This document shows, piece by piece, positions 15,045 to 22,297 of a stretch of DNA of 25,013 nucleotides. The notes beneath the pieces were generated by a model. It saw only the letters and a list, made by a program, of their open reading frames with translations, made no database searches and was not told the DNA's origin. The DNA comes from JANWYU01 sp964655485 (GTDB lineage Bacteria; Bdellovibrionota; Bdellovibrionia; Bdellovibrionales; Bdellovibrionaceae). The position numbers and the translations under genes are program-made. The DNA lies in contig CAZZMS010000191.1 of assembly GCA_964655485.1 (NCBI GenBank), forward strand, positions 1-25,013, given 5' to 3'. The first letter of the stretch is position 1; each line of letters starts with the position of its first letter.

Positions 15045-16322
15045 ATGCCTTTGTGGCTTGGGGTTATTCTTATTCTTATCAGCGCAACTTTGGCGATTGC
15101 CGGGGTGATCCTTTGGCTTCGCTTGCGAGATGAAAAAGCTTGGGCTTTCAAGAAAGAAATGGAGTTATCGCAAAAAAACTCCGAACTAGAAAAAGCTTTG
15201 AGTGAGGAACGTGAACGCATGATGGGTCAGGTGCAAAAGATCGCTGAGCTTGAAGCGCAAGCAGCCGGACTTCACAAGCGATTAGCAGAACAGCTGGAGC
15301 AGAAAGATAAAGACCAAGAGTTTTTAAAGTTGCAATTTCAGTCCCTCAGTCAAAAATTGTTTGATCACTATACTCAGTTGATGCAAGCTCAGGCGGGTAA
15401 AGAAATTTCCCAGGTTTTAGCCCCTTTACGTGATCAGCTTGGTCAGTTTCATCAGTCTTTACAACAAAAGTATGAAACTGAACTCAAAGAGAGGCATTCG
15501 CTAAAAAACGAAATCGAGCGCTTGATTCAAATGAATGATCGTATGTTACTTGAGGCCCATCAGCTCACTCAGGCCTTGCGCGGGGACAACAAAGTTCAAG
15601 GGGATTGGGGCGAGTTAGTCTTGGAGAGGATCTTAGAGGCTTCAGGTTTAAAACAGGGGCAAGAGTACGAGGTGCAAGAATCCAAATTGTCGGAAGAGGG
15701 AGAGCGCTACCGGCCTGATGTGCTCATCTATCTTCCTGAGGGGCGGCATATCGTGATTGATTCTAAAGTCTCTCTCAAGTCCTACGAATCATATCGGCAG
15801 GCCGAACAGGAAGGAGAGCGGCAGCAGCATTTGGAGGCCTTCTTTCAATCGGTAAAGCGACATATTGATGGTTTATCGGCCAAGAGCTACCAAAAACTCA
15901 AGGGTGTTAATTCTCCAGATTTTGTGTTTTTGTTTTTTCCGATTGAGCCCGCTTATTTGCTTTTGATGCAGGAACATCCGGATTTAGCTATGGAGGCTTG
16001 GAAAAAAGGGGTGGCTTTGGTCACTTCGACTACCTTGTTGACTAGCTTAAAAACCGTGGCCTCGATTTGGCGAGTGGAAAAACAAAATAAAAATGCGCAG
16101 GAAATCGCACAAGAAGCGGCCAAGATGTATGATAAATTTGTGGGTTTTTTGGATGATTTCGAAAAAATGGGACGCTTATTTGAGCAGGGACAACGCCAAT
16201 ATCAAGAGGCTCTTGGAAAGCTCAGAGATGGTCCAGGTAACGTTTTCCGCAAGATGGAAAAACTCAAGGAATTAGGCGCACCAGCGCAAAAAGCATTAAA
16301 ATCGGAGTATTTGGATTCATAA
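15045..16322 (+). CDS. rmuC: RmuC family protein (DNA recombination limiting, nuclease-like fold)
   Basis: A 425-residue protein with an N-terminal membrane anchor (~3-26), a long coiled coil (~30-175, rich in Glu/Gln/Lys/Leu) and the RmuC domain (~180-390). The domain begins at KVQGDWGELVLERILEASGL and has RPDVLIYLPEGRHIVIDSK, with Asp225, Asp239 and Lys241 giving the PD-(D/E)xK-like nuclease pattern. SAKSYQKLKGVNSPDFVFLFFPIEPAYLL and LVTSTTLLTSLKTVASIWRVEKQNKNA are family hallmarks. E. coli RmuC limits inversion at short inverted repeats; the biochemical activity is poorly defined. The ATG lies 14 bp after the membrane-protein gene, so it is the third gene of the speA operon. It ends 4 bp before the end of the convergent outer-membrane protein gene. 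Confidence 0.95.
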   Translation: MPLWLGVILILISATLAIAGVILWLRLRDEKAWAFKKEMELSQKNSELEKALSEERERMMGQVQKIAELEAQAAGLHKRLAEQLEQKDKDQEFLKLQFQSLSQKLFDHYTQLMQAQAGKEISQVLAPLRDQLGQFHQSLQQKYETELKERHSLKNEIERLIQMNDRMLLEAHQLTQALRGDNKVQGDWGELVLERILEASGLKQGQEYEVQESKLSEEGERYRPDVLIYLPEGRHIVIDSKVSLKSYESYRQAEQEGERQQHLEAFFQSVKRHIDGLSAKSYQKLKGVNSPDFVFLFFPIEPAYLLLMQEHPDLAMEAWKKGVALVTSTTLLTSLKTVASIWRVEKQNKNAQEIAQEAAKMYDKFVGFLDDFEKMGRLFEQGQRQYQEALGKLRDGPGNVFRKMEKLKELGAPAQKALKSEYLDS

Positions 16323-16326
16323 AGAA

Positions 16327-17013
16327 TCACAAAATCCAAGATAGGCCGACACGTGAAGCCAAATCATAAACGACTTGATTTTCATTAATCGGTGTTTGCA
16401 CCGTATCAGCAGCAAGGCGCAAAGAAAAACGCTCACCTAGTAAAATCCTCATACCAACTCCTGCGGAGGGAGCCAGGGCATCTGGCGGAGTTACGCTAAA
16501 CGGAATATCATTATCAATTTGTACTTCCTGCTTTCTACGGATTTGGCTCACTCCTAAGCGCACAAAAGGTTGCCAAGCGTCGCGACGACCGGCAAGCAAC
16601 CAAATCACGGAAGCATCTAAACTTTGGGTTTGCTGTGTAGAGGTGCGTTGGGCGTTACTGTTGTTCAACGCGCTATCTTTCTCCTTTCGAACGAATAATC
16701 CATCGGTGTAGGACAGTTCTAGCGCAAAGGACTCCCCCAAATAAAAAGCTACCCCCACAGTGGTCGATTGGTTAGCTAACCAATTGAGGGAATCAAAAGT
16801 TCGTCGCATATAATTGTAGCTAAGGGTGAGTTCAGAGGTGAGGGCCCAACTTTTGCCTGAAGAAAGCAGTGTCATAGCAAGCGCGAGAAATAAAGATAGG
16901 CCACGATGAAGAGTAAAAAATAAGCTACTATCTTGCGTGCCTAGGTTCATATGGGGTAGCTTTAGTGAGTGAGTGTTGAGTGAGGATTTTGGTTCACCGT
17001 CTAAGCTTTTCAT
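16327..17013 (-). CDS. Small outer-membrane beta-barrel protein, unassigned
   Basis: A 228-residue exported protein. After a long polar N-region there is a hydrophobic signal core (GLSLFLALAMTLLSS) with a likely cleavage after SWA. The mature part shows alternating hydrophobic/polar strands with aromatic girdle residues (ELTLSYNYMRRTF, TVGVAFYLGESFALELSYTDGLFV, FVRLGVSQIRRKQEV, PSAGVGMRILLGERFSLRLAADT, LASRVGLSWIL), as expected for an 8-strand OmpA/OmpW-like barrel. It ends in Trp-Ile-Leu rather than the usual terminal aromatic. An upstream in-frame ATG at 17127 would overlap the preceding gene. I chose 17013 because a GAGGTG ribosome site lies 3 bp upstream; an ATG at 16950 would give a more typical signal-peptide length but has no such site. 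It probably shares a transcript with the CNB-HATPase gene, 58 bp upstream. Confidence 0.75.
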   Translation of the reverse strand: MKSLDGEPKSSLNTHSLKLPHMNLGTQDSSLFFTLHRGLSLFLALAMTLLSSGKSWALTSELTLSYNYMRRTFDSLNWLANQSTTVGVAFYLGESFALELSYTDGLFVRKEKDSALNNSNAQRTSTQQTQSLDASVIWLLAGRRDAWQPFVRLGVSQIRRKQEVQIDNDIPFSVTPPDALAPSAGVGMRILLGERFSLRLAADTVQTPINENQVVYDLASRVGLSWIL

Positions 17014-17016
17014 GGG

Positions 17017-17022
17017 CACCTC
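17017..17022 (-). promoter_or_regulatory. Ribosome binding site deciding the barrel protein start
   Basis: GAGGTG on the minus strand, 3 bp before the ATG at 17013. It favours this start over ATG 17127 (which overlaps the upstream gene) and ATG 16950. Confidence 0.5.
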
Positions 17023-17071
17023 GAGATGAATATAGATATTCCAAGGATTGGGGAGCCGAGTAAATATAGCC

Positions 17072-18637
17072 CTATTCGATCTTAAAAATCTGCAGAGAGT
17101 TTTGTATCTCAGCGTGTTCAGGTTCAAACGACTCTAGTCGAAACAAAACAATAGCCTCTGTTTTTTGACCCTTAGCCATATTGTAAACCACTTGGTCAGC
17201 ATGGCTTAAAACAAGGAAAAGGCCTTTCCCAGCTCCACCCTTACCTGGGTCTTGTTGAAATTGGCCACGCATTCCCTGGGTAACATACCGTACAAGGGTG
17301 CTGGCATCCAGGGAGCCAAAGGGATCCAGTACACTGAGTGCTACGATCATCCCATCACTGCCCACTTGTACTTGAACAGCCTCGGACGACGACAGTTGGA
17401 TCATATCCGTGCGAGGTAGGTGGTTGTAGCGACTGTGCCCTTGATGATCAGTAGGAGCATCAAAAAGAGCGTTCATGAGAAGTTCTTCGAGCATATGCTC
17501 AATACGCGCTAAAATGGATTTTCTCACCTTCATGGCTTGCAATTTTTGACTCACCTCAAAAATAAGTGAAGAGCGCTCGTCACTTCTTTGGATGGAATAC
17601 TCGCTGACCTGTGAGCCCCAGGAGAGATATTTACGAATCCCCCAATAGTTAGAAAATAAAATTTTACTAAAAGCCGAGGAGAGGAGTTTGATTTTGTCAG
17701 AGCGAGGGGTGCTGGTGGGGATCCAACACAGGTGATTCCAAGAGGAATCTTTTGCTTGTGCGAGGGTGTAAAAGTCTTCGGGGTTTTCTACAACAAGTAA
17801 AATTTCGGCCTGAGGGTCACTTCCAACACTGGACTGAAAAGAGGGCCAATCCTTGACGCACAGAACTTTATCGTGAGAGGCCAAGGCGGGAGCCGACTCG
17901 GAAAAGCCCACCACTCCAGCTACTTGAGACAACAAATGCTGCAGCTTCTTGTCTTGTACCGCTATTTTGATTTTTTTAGGCACCTGATTTTGGCGAAGAG
18001 TTTGGCCCATTTGCTCTATAAGCATTTTTACGTGCTCTTGGGTTGGTCCAGTTAGCTGAGGTAACAGGCTTTTGAGTTGGAGGAGTAGCTCTTCAACTTT
18101 TTGGCTTTTTTGTTCCCAGTTAAAATCCAGACTCTGGTTGAGAAGTCGCAGTTGCTCTTCGGTCACTCGCACTTTTTCTACAAGCCGGTTAACCTCTTTT
18201 GCGCGGTGGTTTGTGCGCTTAAGTCGCTCACTGGCAATGGCTGGTATGGCTTGGGTAAGGGCGGCGCGGATAGCTCCCTGATGTTGACCATCGAGACGAT
18301 CTAAAGCCGTAAAGCTCCAACGGACGGCCTCAGTGGATGGGGCCGCAAAAACACTGGCAATAGCAGGTCTTTTGAGTAACCAGCCCATTTCGCCTACCAC
18401 CTCACCTGTTTCCTCCAAGAGATTTACGGTCTCTCCGTTTAAGCGTATATGGAAAACGCCTGATACCAGAACGTAGAGATAGGTGTTGGATTGCTCTTCG
18501 GCGATGAGGCATGTCTCTTGGGGGAAAGAGACCTGCTCGCTGGATGATAGAAGATCTTGAAAAGCCTGAGAATTCAGATCCTTGAATGCGGGGCTCAATT
18601 TAAGGGTTTGTTCTATGACAGAAACGGTCACTCCCAT
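17072..18637 (-). CDS. cNMP-binding-fold / HATPase fusion regulator
   Basis: A 521-residue cytoplasmic protein with an unusual order of domains. Residues ~15-130 form a cyclic-nucleotide-binding fold (FPQETCLIAEEQSNTYLYVLVSG, VVGEMGWLLKRPAIASV). The phosphate-binding Arg of cAMP-binding members is Ala92 here (PAIASV instead of PRxASV), so classical cAMP binding is doubtful. Residues ~140-215 are a coiled coil. Residues ~220-330 form an alpha/beta segment that I cannot assign; it begins KIKIAVQDKK and could be a degenerate receiver. Residues ~365-505 form a GHKL ATPase domain of the RsbW/HATPase_c_2 type: N-box EELLMNAL (Glu385, Asn389), DPFG (438-441) and GKGGAGKGLFLVL (466-477). There is no DHp phospho-acceptor domain, so it is not a standard histidine kinase; a serine-kinase or ATP-switch role is possible. 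A barrel protein gene follows 58 bp downstream. Confidence 0.85.
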   Translation of the reverse strand: MGVTVSVIEQTLKLSPAFKDLNSQAFQDLLSSSEQVSFPQETCLIAEEQSNTYLYVLVSGVFHIRLNGETVNLLEETGEVVGEMGWLLKRPAIASVFAAPSTEAVRWSFTALDRLDGQHQGAIRAALTQAIPAIASERLKRTNHRAKEVNRLVEKVRVTEEQLRLLNQSLDFNWEQKSQKVEELLLQLKSLLPQLTGPTQEHVKMLIEQMGQTLRQNQVPKKIKIAVQDKKLQHLLSQVAGVVGFSESAPALASHDKVLCVKDWPSFQSSVGSDPQAEILLVVENPEDFYTLAQAKDSSWNHLCWIPTSTPRSDKIKLLSSAFSKILFSNYWGIRKYLSWGSQVSEYSIQRSDERSSLIFEVSQKLQAMKVRKSILARIEHMLEELLMNALFDAPTDHQGHSRYNHLPRTDMIQLSSSEAVQVQVGSDGMIVALSVLDPFGSLDASTLVRYVTQGMRGQFQQDPGKGGAGKGLFLVLSHADQVVYNMAKGQKTEAIVLFRLESFEPEHAEIQNSLQIFKIE

Positions 18638-18860
18638 AGTCTAATGGGCCCGAGGACTTGGAATAAAGTATTTTTCACGGCTAGACTAAGGTTTTGGAGT
18701 CAATATGGCCCTTGCTCCGTTTGGTCTATGGCATTGTTCGAAGCCTGGTGGTCCGTGCTGAATAGACATTATGATTTCTGCGGTTGTCGCACTGCAAACT
18801 CGAGAGCAGAGCGACTTTTTATCTTTTTTATAGGTGTTTGCTGTTGTAAACAAAAAGCTT

Positions 18861-20261
18861 ATGAGTAAGATGCGAAAGGTTGGACGCTATCTGGCCTCCC
18901 TACAGCTAGCCGTGGTGGTGTTGGTAGCACTCGCTGTTCTTATTGCTTGGGGTACTTTCGTAGAGTCACGTTACCAGGACGCTTGGCGAGCCAAAGTGGA
19001 GGTTTATCAATCCTGGCCCATGCTAGTGGTCATGGGAGTGTTGGCGGTAAACTTAACCGCAGTGATGGTGGATCGTTGGCCATGGAAACGCCGCCATCTC
19101 TCCTTTGTTTTAGCACATATCGGAATTTTGATTCTGTTACTGGGGGCCGTGCTGACCAGCGAATGGGGTTTAGATGGCTCTATGCGTGTGGAGATCAATC
19201 AATCCAGTCGCTGGGTTTATGTTCCAGAGACTGAGGTTACTGTTTGGAGTTCTTTTGATGGAGATAAGTTTTCTCGCATTTTTTACCAAGCGATAGATTT
19301 TTATAAAGATCAGCACTGGTTGGGACGGAGCATTCCTCTAGACCAAGGCTCTTTGCAGTTTGTGGAGTGGCAGCCTTACGCCATCAGTAGTCGAAAGATT
19401 CGTCGTTCTTCCTCTAAGCAGGCTGGCAGCGCTATTCAATTCACCCTCAAAAATGATCGTGTGCAAGTGACCGAGTGGTTATTCCGCCCCCGCCAGGCCT
19501 CACGGGTAGCTAGCTTTGACTTTGGCCCCGCCCGGGTTCACTGGGGTGATGATCAAGGACCTTCTTTTCCTGTGCGCAATGAAATTTATATTTATCCCAA
19601 TGGTAACAAAGACAATCCTTTAAATTACGTCATTTATTCGGCTTCAGAAAAGCATCCGGTGAAAAAAGGTTCCTTTGGGCTAGGTCAAGCGGTTGATACG
19701 GGTTGGATGGGATTGCAGTTGGAGGTCGTGCAATATCTGCCTCAGGCCGAAGAGGTCTACGACTTTCAATTTTTGACATATAAAACAGAGCTCACGCAGC
19801 CGGCCCTGCGGGTGCGATTTCAAGACCGAGACTACTGGGTTTTACAAAACGATGTGGTGAAAATGTTTACTGACAAAGGGGTTTATATTCTATCCTTCGG
19901 GCAAAAAAGAATTGATGTGGGATTTGATCTGGAGCTGAAAGAGTTTCGCATGGATACTTATCCAGGAACCCGCCGCCCAGCGACTTATCAAAGTTTGGTG
20001 CGCACACCCGAGGGGGAGGAGGTTTGGATCTCTATGAATGAGCCCCTCAAATACAAGGGTTTGACCTTTTATCAGGCCAGTTATCAACAAGGTCAGGATG
20101 GTTCGGTGATAGCCAGTATTTTTTCGGTGAATTATGATCCAGGTCGTTGGCTAAAATACTTTGGAAGTCTGATTCTATCGATCGGGGTGGTGATTTTGTT
20201 TTACGATCGCAGGAAAAAATCGCGTCATCAAATGGCTCCGCATCTTGAGACAGGAGTTTAG
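18861..20261 (+). CDS. resB: ResB family cytochrome c biogenesis protein
   Basis: A 466-residue membrane protein of System II cytochrome c maturation; with CcsA it carries haem across the inner membrane and attaches it to CxxCH of apocytochromes. TM helices lie at about 12-32, 53-70 and 83-100; His86 in FVLAHIGILILLLGAVLTS is a likely haem ligand position. A large periplasmic domain (~105-430) carries typical segments (FRMDTYPGTRRPATYQSLV, PLKYKGLTFYQASYQQ), and the final TM helix (WLKYFGSLILSIGVVILFY) follows. A GTG at 18834 would add nine residues; the ATG at 18861 is preferred, though neither has a good ribosome site. It is directly followed by ccsA with a single intergenic base, so both are coexpressed. 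The 223 bp upstream, shared with the divergent CNB-HATPase gene, show no promoter I can defend. Confidence 0.95.
   Translation: MSKMRKVGRYLASLQLAVVVLVALAVLIAWGTFVESRYQDAWRAKVEVYQSWPMLVVMGVLAVNLTAVMVDRWPWKRRHLSFVLAHIGILILLLGAVLTSEWGLDGSMRVEINQSSRWVYVPETEVTVWSSFDGDKFSRIFYQAIDFYKDQHWLGRSIPLDQGSLQFVEWQPYAISSRKIRRSSSKQAGSAIQFTLKNDRVQVTEWLFRPRQASRVASFDFGPARVHWGDDQGPSFPVRNEIYIYPNGNKDNPLNYVIYSASEKHPVKKGSFGLGQAVDTGWMGLQLEVVQYLPQAEEVYDFQFLTYKTELTQPALRVRFQDRDYWVLQNDVVKMFTDKGVYILSFGQKRIDVGFDLELKEFRMDTYPGTRRPATYQSLVRTPEGEEVWISMNEPLKYKGLTFYQASYQQGQDGSVIASIFSVNYDPGRWLKYFGSLILSIGVVILFYDRRKKSRHQMAPHLETGV
20252..20256 (+). promoter_or_regulatory. Ribosome binding site for ccsA, inside the end of resB
   Basis: AGGAG lies 6 bp before the ATG at 20263 and within the last codons of resB. 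It identifies this ATG rather than the TTG at 20245 as the start. Confidence 0.65.
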
Positions 20262-20262
20262 T

Positions 20263-21978
20263 ATGTTACCAAGACATGGGCTCACAACAGATATTCGGTG
20301 GCACCTTGCCAAGTATCTCCATCAGGTAGCACTTTGGTCTAAAGGTTTTACCGCAAAACCCACCCTCACCTTTGTTGTTTTAAATGTTATGATCAGCCTT
20401 TTTGGCCTGATATTTGAAGCGCGTGCCGGTTTGGAGGATCTTAAGGCTATCGAATCCTTGCCTGTTTTAGATGGAGGTCGAGTGAAACCCTATGGGGTGT
20501 GGGCCAAGGAGGTTTTGCAGCTTATCTATGGGAAACAAAGCTACGAGGGAAGACCAGCTTACGAAGTAGTAACCACCATGTGGCTAGAGCCTCAGCTGTG
20601 GCAAGAAAAGGAAATATTCCAAATCAAGCGTTTTGAAATCAAAAAAGCTTTGGGCTTAAGTGATGAGGTGGAACATCTCAGTTGGAAGGCCTTGAATGAA
20701 AACCCTCGGCTTCCTGATCTTATGCAAATGTTGCAAGACAAGCGGGCCAACAAGGAAAAGTTGGATCCTTTTTTTCAGGATGTGGCTCGCTTGGAATCAG
20801 CCCTAGTGACTTTTCGAGAAATGGCCTCGGGACGTTTGTTAAGGGTGTTACCAGTTTCATTCGATCAGTGGAAGGATCTTACCGAGCTTAACGAGGAAGA
20901 GTTGCAAAGATTTATGCGGATCACCCAAGCATTTGTGGAAAACTTAGGTGACAATAAAGACTCAGAGGCCCGACTTCAACAGGCGATCAAGGACTTTTTA
21001 AAGTTGTATCCTTCAAGTGTGCCCGTGCCTCATCGCTCGATAGCATGGGAACTTTGGTATGAAAAATGGCACCCCTTTCGTTGGGCTTATGGGTTTTACT
21101 TTTTGACAGCTGTAGCCCTCTTAGTGGGTTGGATTATGCAAAAGCCATGGCCTCGGTCATGGGCTTATGCTTTGGCGAGTTTGGGTGTTATTATGCATAT
21201 CATGGGGTTTACGATTCGTAGTTACCTAACAGGTCGGGCTCCGGTAACCAACATGTATGAGACGGTAGTGTGGGTCAGTTTTGGTGCTTTCGTGTTTTCG
21301 GTCATTTTAGAGATTTGGTACAAGAGCAGACTGTATCTTGGCTTAGGAGCCTTGGGAGCTGCTTTGGCCTTGTTGCTCAGTGATATGTCGCCTGCCGTGC
21401 TAGATCCCAGCTTGCAGCCGTTGGAGCCTGTCTTGCGCAGTAACTTTTGGCTCACGGTTCATGTGTTAACGATTACCGTGAGTTATGCGGCCTTTTTACT
21501 GGCTTTCATTTTGGGTAACGTGGGATTGTTCTATTGGGTACGATCACCTGAGAAAAAAGAACTGATTGAATCCCTGACTTTAGGTTGTTACCGGGCCGTG
21601 CAGATGGGAGTGGCTCTGTTGGCCCCTGGGATTATTCTCGGCGGAGTGTGGGCTGATTATTCTTGGGGAAGATTTTGGGGCTGGGATCCAAAAGAAACTT
21701 GGGCTTTGATTGCACTATTAGGTTATTTAGCCTTACTGCACGCTCGCTTAATCGGGTGGTTGAAAAGTTTTGGATTTATGGCGTGGTCTGTTCTGAGTTT
21801 CCATCTGGTGATTATGGCTTGGTATGGGGTCAACTATGTGTTGGGGGCCGGTTTGCACAGTTATGGTTTTGGAGCAGGAGGCCTAGAGTATGTGAGTGCT
21901 TTCGTGGTCCTTAACATGGCCTATGTGTTCTTCACTTGGTGGATTTATCGCGGACTTCGTTCGAAAGAGGCGAGGTAG
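20263..21978 (+). CDS. ccsA: CcsA family haem-handling cytochrome c synthase subunit with extra periplasmic domain
   Basis: A 571-residue membrane protein. The C-terminal ~300 residues form the CcsA core: helices from about 275 onward, TGRAPVTNMYETVVWVSF, and the haem-binding WWD region WADYSWGRFWGWDPKETWALIAL (about 461-483). His residues in the flanking helices (TVHVLTITVSYAAF, and SYGF preceded by LHSYGF) serve as haem ligands in this family. The N-terminal part is atypical for plain CcsA: a TM segment (~34-53) followed by a ~200-residue periplasmic domain starting LPVLDGGRVKPYGVWAKEVL. This resembles the segment joining ResB and CcsA in fused CcsBA proteins of Epsilonproteobacteria and Bacteroidota. 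Here the two halves are separate genes one base apart. The protein is the haem exporter/lyase subunit in System II. Confidence 0.95.
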   Translation: MLPRHGLTTDIRWHLAKYLHQVALWSKGFTAKPTLTFVVLNVMISLFGLIFEARAGLEDLKAIESLPVLDGGRVKPYGVWAKEVLQLIYGKQSYEGRPAYEVVTTMWLEPQLWQEKEIFQIKRFEIKKALGLSDEVEHLSWKALNENPRLPDLMQMLQDKRANKEKLDPFFQDVARLESALVTFREMASGRLLRVLPVSFDQWKDLTELNEEELQRFMRITQAFVENLGDNKDSEARLQQAIKDFLKLYPSSVPVPHRSIAWELWYEKWHPFRWAYGFYFLTAVALLVGWIMQKPWPRSWAYALASLGVIMHIMGFTIRSYLTGRAPVTNMYETVVWVSFGAFVFSVILEIWYKSRLYLGLGALGAALALLLSDMSPAVLDPSLQPLEPVLRSNFWLTVHVLTITVSYAAFLLAFILGNVGLFYWVRSPEKKELIESLTLGCYRAVQMGVALLAPGIILGGVWADYSWGRFWGWDPKETWALIALLGYLALLHARLIGWLKSFGFMAWSVLSFHLVIMAWYGVNYVLGAGLHSYGFGAGGLEYVSAFVVLNMAYVFFTWWIYRGLRSKEAR

Positions 21979-22018
21979 TTATATATCAACTATCCCCACC
22001 ACTTTGTTGGCACTGAAG

Positions 22019-22182
22019 AATCCGTTTTTTGCAGTTATTTCCTCCTTGGGCTTTTTCGTTTCGCCCCGGGGCACGCCATCCATGGCTCAGCTGCAAAGGG
22101 CTTCCGCCCTTGGCCATCCATGGTGCAGAGACCTCCGGGGGAAAGAAAAAGCCCAAGGAGGTATACAAAAAAACGCACGATT
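22019..22182. repeat. Long nested imperfect inverted repeat in the ccsA-CNB intergenic gap
   Basis: This fills much of a 319-bp gap that has no gene. The arm CCTCCTTGGGCTTTTTC (22041-22057) is perfectly complementary to 22145-22161. The stem continues inward with TTTC/GAAA (22059-22062 with 22141-22144) and CCCCGG/CCGGGG (22064-22069 with 22135-22140), giving 27 base pairs with only two single-base bulges, both on the left arm. The loop contains two direct copies of CCATCCATGG (22076-22085 and 22114-22123) around a small hairpin AAGGGC-TTCC-GCCCTT (22096-22111). Weaker complementarity extends outward (CGTTTTTT at 22023 with AAAAAACG at 22168, AATC with GATT). No T-run follows the stem on either strand, so it is not a canonical terminator. 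It could be a REP/MITE-like repeat, a structured RNA or a two-way transcription barrier. Confidence 0.85.
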
Positions 22183-22233
22183 TCTCCCAGTTTTTGAACG
22201 ATTTTTATCAAAGTCCTGGGGGTTATTGTGTTA

Positions 22234-22259
22234 CCAGAGAGAATAAAATGCATCTCTGG
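22234..22259. repeat. Short stem-loop between ccsA and the CNB gene
   Basis: CCAGAGA (22234-22240) pairs with TCTCTGG (22253-22259) around a 12-base AT-rich loop. It lies ~40 bp past the stop codon of the minus-strand CNB gene. There is no following T-run in that direction, so termination is possible but unproven. The rest of the 21979-22297 gap, beyond this and the long inverted repeat, shows nothing I recognise. Confidence 0.4.
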
Positions 22260-22297
22260 ACAGCCTTTCAAGGCGTCATGGAATGAATCAGGTTCCA

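Noticed and set aside
17014..17127. Start of the small barrel gene at 17127.
   Set aside because: This would overlap the upstream gene by 56 bp; the ATG at 17013 has a GAGGTG site.
18557..18868. Open frame of 103 codons on the + strand between the CNB-HATPase gene and resB.
   Set aside because: It overlaps the start of the minus-strand gene and resB, has no ribosome site, and its Cys/Trp/Phe-rich composition is not protein-like.
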